Source of the DNA: Xylaria sp. FL1777
Lineage: Eukaryota > Ascomycota > Sordariomycetes > Xylariales > Xylariaceae
Length of the DNA: 64,000 nt
Assembly: GCA_022578965.1 (NCBI GenBank)
Contig: MU400531.1
Location: 372,001-436,000 of the forward strand
Direction: 5' to 3'
Shown: in pieces, positions 12,790 to 24,600 of the stretch
How positions within the stretch are numbered: position 1 is the stretch's first letter
Layout of the letters: every line of letters starts with the position of its first letter
The notes under the pieces: generated by a model
Told to the model about the DNA's origin: nothing
Databases searched by the model: none
The model's input: the letters and a program-made list of their open reading frames with translations, nothing else
Position numbers and translations under genes: made by a program

Positions 12790-13165
12790 GTATACTAAGT
12801 AAATTAAGCTAGCTTATAACATAAAAAAGCTTTAGCTTAAGTTTATTATTAATAAGTTTGCTTAAAATAATGCGCTTTTTAATAATAAATGCGTTTATAA
12901 TTATTATGTTCGAAAGTTAAGCAAAAAGGCGTAAAAGCAAAGCTATTGCTTAGCTTATAGTTTTAAAGCTTTAAAAAAAAAGGTATTTTAACGTATAATC
13001 TTTGTAGCAAAACGTATATTATAATAGCATTTAAAAAAAGCAAAAAAAGCTATAGCTTAAGTGCTGCAAGCTTTATATATTAATAGCTAATAGCGCAAAT
13101 TTTTTATGTATAGCTAATTATTTCTGCGCGATTTTAAAATAGCAGCAAATTATATAAATATAATA
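12790..13165 (+). repeat. Dispersed repeat, copy 2 of a direct pair
   Basis: Second copy of the repeat at 10887-11190. It is about 70 bp longer because of an extra segment around 13030-13100 (or a deletion in copy 1). The two copies are 1.9 kb apart in the same orientation. Confidence 0.75.
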
Positions 13166-14460
13166 ATTAACGCAATTATTGCTATAAAAAAAGCTAAACT
13201 TTGTTGCTAATATATAGCCTTTTAAAGATTATATATAAACGCAAAAATTAAAATAAAACTATTGTAGTTTTTTGTTTAAGCAAATAAAACAGAAGTATTA
13301 AAAAGTAAGTAAAATGTACGCATAATAGCTAAAAAAAAAAGAAAGCAAAAATAAAAATATATTTAAATATATAAAAATAAGCAATTTAGCTAAATAAAAA
13401 TAACTAATATAGCTGTTTAAGCTTACATAAAAAAATTAGCTATAAGTAAACAACAAGTAAACTAAAAATGTAGTTAATATGTTTTGCTATACCTAGTAGT
13501 TTTATAATAAGTTTTATTAATATAAGTAATTGTTATAAAACAACGCTATTATTGCAAAATTAACAATAATAATATATATTATATTTAACGTAATAATAAT
13601 TGTTTTAAAAATACAAGTTTTAGTTAAGTAAAATAAATTAAAGTATACTTATTATTTTTTTTATTTATTAATTTTATTATATATTATTTTTTTAACCTTT
13701 AGTAAAATTTACAGCAAAATATATAGCTGCTTGCTTAAAAACTACTATTATAAATAAGTATATAGCTATACTTAAGTATAAAAACTAATTTTTAAACTAT
13801 TATTTTATATAGCATAGCAAGGCATTAAGGTATAATAGCAAGCAATAAAAAAAAAAGCTAAAAATAAGTTTTATTAGCTATATATTTTTTTAATGTTTTT
13901 AAACAACTTAAAGGATTATATAATGCAAAATATAGTATTAGTAGCAGTAAAAATATATATATAAAACTAAAGAAAAAATAAAAAAAAAGTTATTAAAAAG
14001 CTTAATAAAATTAACATTTTAAAACATTGGTTTAACAGCATTGTTTATATTTAATATATTTTTAACAGTATAATAGCAAATCAAAAAAAATAAATATTTT
14101 TTTTTTTTTAATCTGTTTTAAAGTTTTATATAACTTAAAATATATATTATAATAGTTTAGCTTTATTAACTTAATAAATATATAATAAAATATATTTTAA
14201 AAATAGTTTTAAGACTTATATAAAAAATTAAATATACTAGTGTAAATATAGCTAAATGTAAGTAAATATAAGCAAAAGCAAAATTAAAAGTAAACAATAG
14301 TATTATATTATATAAAGTAAGTAGTAGTATAGCTATAATAATAATATATAATAAGATTTTATAATTTTTTTTAATATAACTTAATAAGCAAAAAACAGAA
14401 CTTATAGCTTAAAAAAAAAAACATTTATTAATTTATGCTAAAATATAACAAAAAAATCTA
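13166..14460. other. AT-rich stretch without recognisable feature
   Basis: Plus strand A-rich. No repeat pair or conserved motif seen. Confidence 0.4.
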
Positions 14461-15300
14461 TTATTTTTTTTTTTTAACTATTGCTTTCTTTTTATAGGCC
14501 TTTAAAATACTACGTTTTAAGCAATGTATAATTATAAGCGATATATTATCTTTTGTACTTCTGTTGGTTATATAAGCCCTTTTATAAAAATTATGCATAA
14601 AAGCAATAGCTTTATTGTTATTATTTTTATTTAAAGCTAAATTAAAGTTAATATTATTTTTATTAGTTGTTTTTAAATTAGTAAACCGAGTTAAAAATGC
14701 TAAAGTATTTATATTAATAATATTAAAAAATAGCGTTATATTTAAAGCGTTTATTATTAATATTGTTATTTTAGTAAAGCTTTAACTAAAAGGTATGCAA
14801 GAAATACTTTTAGTTTTAATATTAACTATATTTTTGTTTTTAGAAATAAAGTGCTTAAAAAGTATTAGTATAGTAAGCAATTAAATAGTAAATAAGCTTT
14901 TATTAATAAATTTTGCAATTTAAAAGGTATAAAATAAAGTTTTAGTTTCTAAGTTAGCTATGTTTTTTTTAATAGTAGTTATAGTTGTACTAATATGCTT
15001 TAATGCTATAATAAATGCTAATTGTTTTTAAATATGCTTTTAGTAATATAATAGTAATAAATTAGCTATAAATAGTAAACTTAGCTTTTTAGTGCTAACA
15101 AACTTAATTATATTAGCTATAATGCAAAATATAAAGTTTTTTTTATTTTTACTAGTAATAAAAGTTATTAGGTTTATATTTTTAATATTTAAGTTTTTTT
15201 TGTTACAATTAATAAAATTAATAATATTTATTGTATTAATATATTAGTAGCAAATTATATTACTAAGTACTTTTTTAGTAATATGCTATGCTAAGCTAAG
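14461..15300 (-). pseudogene. Unidentified degraded protein frame
   Basis: One minus-strand frame stays readable for about 280 codons with only a handful of TAA/TAG stops. It includes about 97 consecutive codons (roughly 14752-14464) with none. Composition is protein-like rather than low-complexity: near the C-terminal end it reads FMHNFYKRAYITNRSTKDN, and it ends in a Lys run before TAA at 14463-14461. The stops fit CAA, CAG or TGG changed by RIP. I do not recognise the family. Size and position would suit the gag or accessory protein of a transposon, but nothing proves it. Confidence 0.5.
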
Positions 15301-18025
15301 CATATAAATTAAAGCTAACATTAATACTTATTGTTTTTTGTTAACTTTAGTTAAAATAATAATAACTATAAAAGCAAAAATTAAACTTTTAGTTTTTAAG
15401 TTATACTACAAAAAACAAATAAAAAAAGAAATTAATGCTTTTTGTTTTTATTTTTAAGTAAGTTAAATATATATATAATTTATAATATTAGTTATAGTTA
15501 CTACAAAAGGCTAATGCTAATTTAAATCGTTTTGTTTAATACTAAAAATAAATATACTAAGTTTTATAAAGATTTTTAAATAATTTAAAATATTATTTAT
15601 TAATATAGTGTTTTTATTAGTTTTAAGGTAATTTGTTTAAAACAAAGGTTAATATAAGCAAAAAAAAACGCATTATAATATGTTAAGCTACTTACTATAG
15701 TTATTTTACGTTAGTATATGCTTAACTAAACAAAAATAATATTGTATGCTAAAGCACTATATTAATTAATAACTGTTTTTAAGTAGTTAGCAAACTTAAG
15801 TTTTATATTATACTTTATGTTTAAGTAGTTTTATATATTATAGGTTATATTATTAAACTAGCTTACTATTATAAAAAATAAAAAAAATAGTAAAACATAG
15901 TTATAATTTATAAAAAAAGAAAATTAGTTGTGTTAAATTTATGCTTTTAAATTTATAATAAAGTTTAAAATATTTAATAAAAAAAAATAAAAGCTATAAT
16001 AAAAGGTATAAAAAAAGCAATAAAGAAACTATTATATAGTATAGTTATTTTTAAGAAAGCTGTTTAATGTAAGTATATATATATATATATATGCATATAA
16101 TACTTATTAAAAAAATAAAAGTATACTAAAAATTATACTTTAAAACTGCTAAGCATAGTATATTAAATATAAAGCTAAAAGTTTAGCAAATAAACTAGTA
16201 AAACTAGTTTTATAGATTTTAAAAAGATTTAAGAGCTATAACTTTAATATAATATTTTATAAATTCTAGTAAAAAAACATTAAACTACTTTTTTAAATTT
16301 CTAAGCAGCTAAAAAGGAATTAAAGTATAAACTATAGTAAAAGTGCTAATTATACATAATATTTTACTTTTTATAAAGCTAAAGCATTAGTTATTATTAA
16401 GCTATTTATAACGTTTTAGTTTTAAATTAAATAAACATTTTTAATTAAGTTTAATTTATTATTAAGTGTTAAAATTATTATATATATTAATAAAGCTTTA
16501 TAATAGTTTAGTTCACTAATTATTAGCTTAATTAATTATTTTAAAAATACTTTATATAGATTTATAAAATTAGTTATATAGTATTAAGCTACTTTTAAAA
16601 GTATAGTTAAGCAATAAATACTTATAAATGTTATAATGCAATTATATAAAAAGTAACTAACCTAAAGAGTAAAAATTATAACTTAAAACAAAACTAATAA
16701 AAGTAAACAAAAAAAAAACAGAAAAAAATAAAACAAAGCAATAATGCTTATGCTACTACTATTTAAAAAGCTTATATAAAGTAAGCAAATTAAACTATTA
16801 GTAAAATTTATTATTATATAAAGATATATTATAATAGCTTTTATAAGTTTATAAACTTTAGAACTTTTTTTTTACTAAAACTTATAGATTTAATATTATA
16901 TAATACATAATTAAGATTTAACTGCAAACATAATACATAAATAGCACGTGTTATTTTATAGTATTATTTTATTAAAAAATTAACCTTTAAATATTAAACT
17001 AAGCACTAATAATATATAAGTATATTAAAACAATAAAACAAAAAGCATTAATTTTTTTCTTTTTTTTTTAGGAGATCTAACTATAAACGTTAAGCATTAT
17101 TAATATATGCTATATTATAATTTTATACTTAGTAGCATATGTTATTTTATAGCTTTATTTTATTTAGTAGTACGTGCTATTTTGTAGTTTTATACTTAGT
17201 AGCACGTGCTATTTTATAGTTTTATTGTAATAATAAAACAAGAAGCATTAAATTTTCTATTACTTATTTATTATTTAAAAATAAATTAGCACTTTTTTAT
17301 TGTTTTTTATTTTCTTAATTTAAGAAATCTAAAAGCTATAAAACTGCGCTGTATTAAATGTAATCTATTAACTATGTTATCTTTAAGAATTTTAGGCACA
17401 GGATTAGTATTAGCATATATTATTATAATACTAAAAGCACATCTAGTAAATTTTAAGTTTAAAAAAACAACAAGTTAAAACTAGATTAATCTTAATATTT
17501 AAGTTAAAAAATCTGCATTAAGGGTTACAAATGGTTTTACTTTCTAAGCTTTTTTTATAACTAAAGTTAGGCCTTTAAAAGCTATAATAACAATTAAAAC
17601 ATAAAAAAAGTATAAAGTTTAATTAAATAGCTTTAAAGGTTATTTTGTTTATATATTATTAGCAATGAAATTATATAAAATGTTATACTTAATTAAGCAA
17701 TAGTTAGTTAGTTATATAATTAACTACATTAATATAAATAATTTTATTTAGCTAATATTTTAAAAGGTTTAAATAAATAATTATTATTGTTTAAATATTA
17801 TTAAATAGTTATATATTTTATATTAAATACTTTAATAGTAAAGTTAAAAAAACATAAGTGTTGCTTTACGTTTAAAAAAGGTTAAAGTATAGTTTTATTA
17901 AAACTTGTTTATTTTTATACATTTGTGCTTTATATTATTATATAATACAAAGGGTTTTATAAAGCAATAAACAGCTAATAAATTATTCTAGATATAAAGG
18001 CATATAAAGCTATAGATTAAACTAG
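15301..18025. other. AT-rich stretch left of the gypsy element
   Basis: No identified protein. Contains the 33-bp repeat at 17121-17220 and a related single unit near 16940 (AGCACGTGTTATTTTATAG). A segment reading AAACAA-AAGCATTAA follows each of the two places, so a larger direct duplication is likely. Confidence 0.4.
17121..17220 (+). repeat. 33-bp tandem repeat with palindromic AGCACGTGCT core
   Basis: Three units start near 17121, 17154 and 17188, each TTTTATACTTAGTAGCACGTGCTATTTTATAG or a close variant (given here only as its consensus parts TTAGTAG, CACGTG, CTATTTTATAG). The palindrome AGCACGTGCT is intact in the last unit and damaged by transitions in the others. Confidence 0.75.
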
Positions 18026-18030
18026 GTTTT
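18026..18030 (+). repeat. Target site duplication, left (GTTTT)
   Basis: GTTTT abuts the left LTR and is repeated exactly at 26722-26726 after the right LTR. Five base pairs is the usual size for Ty3/gypsy integrases. Confidence 0.8.
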
Positions 18031-18237
18031 TAGTAAGGTTTACTATAAGTAGTAAAGCAATTAAGCATAAAAAGTGTAATATAGATTAAAAGAAAAGAGG
18101 CCTTATAAGCAATTGTTACGTAATTGCTTTAGGCATAAGCTTTATATAGCTATTTAGCTAAGCTATTATAGCTACAAGTAAAAATACTACTATAGCTAAA
18201 CCTTATAAATATAAAGTTTTTCTTTTAGTTTATATTA
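18031..18237 (-). repeat. 3' LTR of the gypsy element
   Basis: Same length as the other LTR (207 bp) and aligns without a gap. I count about two dozen differences, every one a transition. Inner inverted sequences TAAGGTTTA / TAAACCTTA lie near the ends of the LTR. Confidence 0.92.
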
Positions 18238-18465
18238 AGTGCTAAAGCACAAAAAAGAAATTATTAACTTTAATAAAGCTAATCTAGCTATTTATATAAA
18301 CTAATTTTTATTTTAAAGATTATAATTAATTTAAATCATTTATTAATTGATTAATTAAGCAAGCGTAACTTTTTGTAGCTTTTTATGCGGTTGCTTGCTA
18401 ATAATAGGCTTAGTTTTTGCTTTATCTTTTAGTTCTAACTTAGCTCGACCTTTTATATAAGCCTA

Positions 18466-18615
18466 GTATTTCTTAAGCAAGTCTTTGGTTAATCGAAGTT
18501 GCTACTTTAATTTCTACTAATTGTTTTTATAACTATATTTTTTTTACTTAACTAAATAGTTGAAACTTAACTTGGTTCGATTAATATAATGCTTTAGAAT
18601 AGTTTCGATTTTAAA
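18466..18615 (-). pseudogene. Chromodomain at the end of the gypsy polyprotein
   Basis: Reads FKIETILKHYINR, then FNYLVK, a stop where the conserved Trp belongs, KKYSYKNN, two stops, and LLKKY. This follows the chromodomain pattern: E-x-I-L, the Y-LVKWKGY strand, D-N-x-W, and the C-terminal helix. Chromodomains on chromovirus integrases bind methylated H3K9 and steer integration to heterochromatin. This part is visibly less AT-rich than the rest of the element. Confidence 0.85.
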
Positions 18616-18749
18616 TGAATTACTTTCTTTGTTAAGGTTTTGCTTATTATAAATAAAACTAAGTAGAAATATAGTTTAATAAAATAGGTTTTTATTTTAT
18701 TAGCTAAGTAAAAAGTATGCAACAAAGATTATAAAGTATATATTAAAGG

Positions 18750-19080
18750 TCTTTAGCAAATTAATATAATAAGCTAACTAACTTATTTGTTTTATTACTT
18801 TATATAGTTTAGCGCATTATTATAAGTATTTTTTAAATAAGTTGCTAAAAAAATAGTATTTTTTATGTAGCTTTAAATAAACTTTATTTTTAACGTTAAA
18901 CTTTATAAGCTTATGCTTATTATTATAATAATATTTAGCTTTTGTAGTAGTAAAGTTTATAGCTAACTTAGCATTTTTGCGTAAATGTTTATAAAAAAAG
19001 CAAATGTTTTTTAATATACTATATAACTTATTATTATTAGTAAGTATGTTATTAAAACTAAGAAATTTAAATTTAAACAA
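18750..19080 (-). pseudogene. Integrase C-terminal domain (GPY-like) remnant
   Basis: An 87-codon stop-free stretch (19080-18820) contains KAKYYYNNKHKLIKFNVKNK, matching the family pattern around YYD-KH-P-F-VGD-VYL with Asp and Gly turned to Asn and Lys by G-to-A changes. The following FKKYL, two TAA codons, then CAKLYKVIK match K-QQR-GPFKV, and LAYYINLLKTF matches the LAYRLDLP segment. The longest open frame in the middle of the block exists because it lacks Gln and Trp codons. Confidence 0.88.
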
Positions 19081-19800
19081 TTGTTTATGTAGTAAAGATT
19101 TAATAGGATTTAAGTATGCACTATTAAAGTTCTATTATAAAAATAGAAAAATATTTATTTAATTGTAATTAGGGTAAGCAAAGGTGTAGTGCTAAATAGC
19201 AATTTTAATAGTTTAGTTCTTGTGCTTAAATATACTATTACTTTGTAAATAATATGCAGCAGTTATTAAAAGCCGTGCGCTACATTTTTTCTATAGACTT
19301 ACTTAAAATTCCAAAGTAAACTTATAGTTATAATTAAAAATAATGCTGCTTAGTATGCTTTAGTTGTATAGTAAAATCATTTTAGCAAAAGCAAGACTTT
19401 AATTTTTTATTATATATGTTTTATAACTTAAAATTAATAATGTACGTTTAAATGTAGCATATATTATAAGCATTAGTATATTATAATATATATACTTATT
19501 TAATTGCTATAGGGTTTTTGTTGCTAATATATTAAGCAAATTTATAATAAAGTTTATTATAATTGTTTTTATAAGTTAAAAATCTTTAGGTTAAATTAGC
19601 TAATAATTGCTATTTAGTTTATTTTAACTTGTTGCGTAAAGTTTATAACTGTTATAATGCTATAAATATGTTTTTACTTTTTAAGTTTTCCTTTTAATAA
19701 AAAAACCTTTAAGGTTATATATTATATACTTTTTACTAAAGTAATGTTTATTATTATAAGTTATAGCAAAAAACTTGCCAACTTAATTTTTAGAAATGCA
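19081..19800 (-). pseudogene. Integrase zinc finger and DDE catalytic core remnant
   Basis: The H2C2 finger is visible as H at 19746 and HYNSYKL near 19659, where the two Cys (TGT) have become Tyr (TAT), a G-to-A change at both. The first catalytic Asp is the Asn in INFIIN (codon 19554-19552). The second lies in FNYNYKF (about 19335), from an S-D-R-D-x-K-F type motif. Then F-TLEF-stop at the conserved FW, and AAYYLQSNS at the T-AYH-PQ-DG motif. All acidic catalytic residues have been converted to Asn or Lys, so the enzyme is dead even apart from the stops. Confidence 0.88.
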
Positions 19801-20159
19801 AAAGCAATAATAGCCTTTTTTATTAACATTATAAAGCAGTTCATTTATAATTGCAAAAAGATAGCTTAAGCGCAAAAAATTTGCAGCGTTCTTATTGCTA
19901 TTTGTATATATTACGTCCAAAGTTCTATAATACTTTAAGTTTTTATTATAATTAGTAATAATTTTTAATTTTACTTTATTACTTATAATGGCTTTTATTA
20001 ATATTAACTAAATGTTATTAAGCATAAAATTTTTATTAGTTCTTTATATATTATTTTCTGTATTAAGTAAGTTTTTAATGTTTTTAAAATAACTTAGTGC
20101 ATTTAATATATAGTTAATATAGCTAAGCAAGTAGTATACTTATAAACTATATTAAAAGA

Positions 20160-20345
20160 AATAAATTAAGGCATTAATAAAGCGCTTATTAGCGCAATTT
20201 ATAAACGCAATATTTAAATTAGTTTAGTTAATAATGCTTTTAGTAGCAAAATAATTAGTAAAAATAACTATAGAGTTTTTTAACGCTTTAATTGTTATGC
20301 ATAAACGCTTATATGCTTATATAACACAATTTACTTCCATTTTAG
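20160..20345 (-). pseudogene. RNase H remnant of the gypsy element
   Basis: MEVNCVI-stop-AYKRL, then VIFTNYFATKSIIN-stop-TNLN, corresponds to the E-VA-L-WA-RK-R helix and the TDH-AT strand-turn of gypsy RNase H. The catalytic Asp is now Asn (codon 20256-20254). Just downstream, YSL-stop-VYYLLSYINYILNAL matches the L-V-HLPGR-N-VPDALSRL linker that follows RNase H in fungal gypsy elements. Confidence 0.85.
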
Positions 20346-20937
20346 AAAAACCATACTATAACTTAAAAATTAAAATATATTTGCTTAAATATATAATAGG
20401 AAGCATTTATACATTAAAGATAAAAGTATTTAGTTATTACATGTAATTATTCTTTATATAGTATAACATAATATTAAAGCTTTGCTTAAAAAATATATTT
20501 ACTTGCATATATAATAACTTGCTAAAGTTATAATAATGCAATATAGTATGCAAACAAATAAGATTTTAAATAGCTTAAAATAATGCTTTTTTAGCTTTTA
20601 TAAGTTTAAAAAAAATCAAGCAGTAATATGCTTAATGCTTGCTAGGGTTATTTACTTTAAACTTTCTGGACTTACGTTTTTTATTAAGCAACGCAGTTTT
20701 GCGTTTTTATAATAGTTTTGAGATCTTTACGTAAAACAAAATTAATAAACATAAAAAACCCGTAATACTTAAGTATTGTTTAAAAGCTTTAAGTTAATAA
20801 AAGAATTTAATGTTTTGTATTGCTTTAACTTTTTGCTTAGTAGTTAATATATTAAAAATGTTTATTTAAAAGCTTAAAAGCTTAACAAAAAAGTATGCTA
20901 TAAAAGACTTTTTTAGCAAAAAAAATATTTTTTTGCT

Positions 20938-21420
20938 TTAAAACAGCTTAAAAATAGTACGTAAATAAAAAAGGTGTTTTTTTTTAGTGTTAAAGTAAAT
21001 TATAATATTATTAATAAAAGCGCAATAAAAGTGCTTAAATTTTTTAAGTAAGCAATTTATAAACTGTTGCATATATATAAATATATTACAAAATTTTATA
21101 AATGCAACTGTAAACCGTTTAAAACTTTTTAAGCTAATAATAGTAAATCTGTTGCAATAATTAAAATGCACTTTAAATTAATAAAAAAAAGAAGTTATAT
21201 TTATACAAGTTATGTATTTTTTCTTTTTGATTAACAAAATAACCTTGGATTAAAAAAGCAAAAAATAATTGTTTAAAACAGCTACTTTGTTTAAAGTTTG
21301 CAAATTAATTACTAGTTATAAATGCAATTTTCTTTTTTTTTATGTTTAAACTACAAAAGTAAAGTGCGCAAATAAAGTAAGTTTATTAACTTATTTTATT
21401 TAACCTTATATATAAAGCTA
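20938..21420 (-). pseudogene. Reverse transcriptase remnant of the gypsy element
   Basis: The polymerase motif Y-x-DD reads FINN (21018-21007) followed by IIIYFNTKKKHL, with both Asp turned to Asn. Upstream, RFTIISLKSFKRFTVAFIKF corresponds to the RFT-S-GxxxF-V-PMGF strand, and TSFFY-stop-FKVH to the D-xxGFYQ-xVHP segment carrying the first catalytic Asp (here Asn). A 78-codon stop-free stretch covers 21171-20938. Confidence 0.92.
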
Positions 21421-23399
21421 ATTAAAAACAAAATTAACAGTTTTTTTATTGTAAATGCTTAAAAAATAAGATTAATTGTTTAACTTGGTTTTTTGTTAAT
21501 TGTTTACTAAAGATATTTTTATAAGTTTATTTTTAAAAATATTAATAATACTTTAGTTTTGCTAAATTTTAAGAATTTTGTTAATTAGTTATAAGATTTC
21601 CTTTGTTGTTATATTTTTACTAGTATAAATAAAATAGCTAGCTAGTAATATAACTTTATTTCTTTTGTTAGGTTTTTTAATTTTTAAAATAGAAATAATT
21701 TTGCAAATTTTAAGTTTTAGCGCGTTTAAATTTATTGCGTTGTTTATTTCTTTTAGTAGCTAGTTAGCTAATCTTTTAATTATATTATATACTGCGTTAG
21801 TAATTAAGCTAATAGTTAAAACACTAGCTTATTTAAGCATATTTATTACATTAGTAATATTAGTTATATTAGTATAAAAGTTAAAGTTATAGCTAAAAAT
21901 ATATGCATTAGTAATAATTTATTTAAGCATAAAAGTTAAATTAATTAATTTATTTATATAAAACGCGTTAAAAAACTTAAAGTTATTAAGAATATAAATA
22001 CCTTTATTAGTAATATTTAGGCTAGCGCTAGTAATACTAATAGTTTTAGCGCTAATGTTTTTAAGTATTATACTAAATAAAGCATTTATAGCTATAATGC
22101 TTGCAGCTAATATAACTATTTTTAAATATGCTTTTTAAGATTTTTTTTTAGCTTTATTACTAAAAGATTGCTTTTAAATAGTGTTAATATAAGTACTTTT
22201 AAATATAATCTTAATTTAAAGCAAAAAATTAATTAAAACTATACTTTTAAAAATAATAAACTTAATAAGTATAGCTATACTATTTTTATAAAATAGCTTA
22301 AATATAAAGTTATAATTAGCAAGCAAAAGTTTATATATAGCTAAAGCTTATATTATAGCACTAAGCTTAAAAAATACTTTGTAAGCTAAAGTAACTCTTT
22401 GTATACATAAGTGCATACATAAGTATACTTAAAATAGAATTTTAAAGTTATTTATGTTAGCTATAGTTACTTTTGCTTTTTTATAATTAATAACTATACT
22501 TTATAAATCTAAACACTTAATGCTTAGCAAAAAACAAGGTATTATATTTTCTTTAATTACTTAAGCTTTTTTTTTAATTTATAAAAGCTTAGAAAATCCA
22601 TAATTATTATGTTTTAATAAATAAAGTTTAAACTTAGCTTTTAATGTGCAGTAAAAGCAGCTTTTACTAATGCCTTTAATTTTTCTTGCTTGTTAACTTT
22701 TTTAATGTTTAATTATATATTTGCAAATATTAAAAAGTTTATACGTAATAATGCTTTATAATGTACTTATATTTAAGCATATTTAAACTTTTTTACTATT
22801 AGGTTTAATATATATATTTACTTTAAAATATAAATATTTAATGCTAAAACATTTTAATAAGTTGTTTAAAGTATTAGTAACTAGAGGTACTTAACGTATA
22901 TAAAGTATAATTAGCTTAGCTTTAGATTTAGTGCTTTTAATTTTTATAAAAACGCTTATTTTTAGCTAATATAAAGCTAAGTTTACTTATAATTTGTTTG
23001 TACTGCAGGTTTTTAAGTAATAAAACAACTAATTATAAAAATTAAACAAAGTATAATAACGCTTACATATACGCGTTATTAAATTAGCAAGCAACTAAAA
23101 TATAATTTGTTTATATAAACAATTAATATATTTATAAGCATATTAGTTTTTATTACGCAATAAGTTAAAAGTTTTTTTATAGTACTTGCATATATTACTA
23201 TAGTTTATTACTATAAAAGCTGCGCTATTTAAGCTTTCTAAAAAAAAAGAAGTTAAATCTTTAGACTTAAAAAAAGTAAACTTAAAATTAAAGTTTATAA
23301 AATAAGCTTGGTTGCAATTTTTTTTGTGCTTATTATATTTATTTTAATAACGCTTATAATTATATTTATATTTATGTTTTTTTTTTTTTTATAAAGGCT

Positions 23400-24600
23400 T
23401 ATTATTATTACTTTTATTATTTTTGCTAAACTTATTTTTATTTTCTAATTTATACTTATATTTGTTTTTTTAAGACTTGTAATTATAACTTTTAAGCAAA
23501 AGCAATTAGTATTATATATATTGCTTTTTTTCCTTGCATATATAAAAGAACATCTTTTTTATTGCTATAATAAAAATTAGCTTTGCTTTAACAATTTTAG
23601 TTATATATTTAGCTAAAGATTTTTTTTCTTTAAAAGCATAAAAATATTACTTAATGTTTATATTTATATAAGTCTAAATAAAAACTATTATGCTTTGTTA
23701 ATTATTATTGTTTTTAATTAAGGTTTTTATTGCTTTAGCATATTGTAGCTTTTTTTAAATAAAGGTTATTATTGCTATGTTTTTTTAAGCTATATTTTCT
23801 AAAGTAAGCTTAGTGCTATTAAATTATTAAGTTGCTTTAAAAGCAAACATTGCAAATTAAATTATAAGTTCGTTAAGTATTTTGTTTAATCCTTTAGTAT
23901 AATAGCTTATATATATAGCTAATGTTAATTTATTATTTTACTATATTACTGCAGTTTTTTTTAATAAAGTTTAAAACATTCTTAATATTTGCTTTTTGTT
24001 AAAGTTATAAGTGCTTAAGTTCTTAAAAAATAAAGAAATATAATTTATAAAGCAATAAATATTAATAAAAATTAATTTATTACTGTTTATAACTATGCTA
24101 ATATTTTTAAGATTATTTTAATTAAGATTAAAATAGCTAATATTAAAACGTTTTAGCTTATTTAATTTGCTAATAATAAATTTGTTTGATTTTTTTTTAA
24201 AAGTAGTACTTTAGTTAGTATAATTACTTTAATTAAGCAAATTAACTCTATTTTTGCAAAAAAGTTGTTTACTGCTTTTATTATTACTATTATTGTTATT
24301 TAAAGAATTATTTAGATTTAGGTTAACGTTTATATTTATACGTTCTTTAGTTTTCTTTTTGCAACTATTAAAAGCATAACTTTTTGCTTTTTTAAACTAC
24401 TAGTATGTAATAAAAAACTTAAACGGTTTGTTTTAATTAAAACTATTATTTTTAAGTGCTGCTTTATATATAGTTAGTTATATAAGTATAAAAGTAGCAG
24501 TTTTTATATTAAAAACAAAAGTAAAGTTAGTTATTATAAGTAGCACAGTTATTATTGTTGCACTAGCTGTAATGTTTGCAGTAAATAATATAAAAAGCGC
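23400..24600 (-). pseudogene. Gag-like N-terminal part of the gypsy polyprotein
   Basis: In the same frame as the pol domains, about 400 codons read with scattered TAA/TAG stops. YYTKGLNKILNELII-stop-FAMFAF (about 23910-23840) resembles the Y-xGL-xxLNELLI-FA region of fungal gypsy capsid proteins. A Lys/Asn-rich basic tail follows (23520-23401), as in nucleocapsid segments. I could not align a clean CCHC zinc knuckle there. The Gag call rests on position, frame and this partial match. Confidence 0.6.

Larger units (their letters stand above)
18355..24600 (-). pseudogene. gag-pol polyprotein frame of the gypsy element, riddled with stops
   Basis: Encodes the structural and replication proteins of a Ty3/gypsy retrotransposon. 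Read from 24600 downward in one frame it passes Gag-like sequence (24.6-23.4 kb), a poorly resolved stretch where the protease should be (23.4-21.6 kb), reverse transcriptase (21.4-20.9), RNase H (about 20.35-20.16), the connection to integrase, H2C2 zinc finger and DDE core (19.8-19.1), integrase C-terminal domain (19.08-18.75) and chromodomain (18.62-18.47). It runs into TAA at 18357 and dense stops beyond. No frameshift was needed across 6.2 kb in the parts I read. Nearly all stops are TAA or TAG at places where family alignments expect Gln, Arg or Trp. The true start codon is not determinable. Confidence 0.88.

Noticed and set aside
18034..18205. 172-bp MITE with terminal inverted repeats TAAGGTTTA...TAAACCTTA, second copy at 26518
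   Set aside because: The similarity extends past these points to a 207-bp unit with matching ends, flanked by GTTTT only on the outer sides and enclosing gag-pol. They are LTRs with internal symmetry.
23460..23560. CCHC zinc knuckle in the Gag tail
   Set aside because: One Cys is present, but the C-x2-C-x4-H-x4-C spacing could not be met even allowing for C/T and G/A changes.
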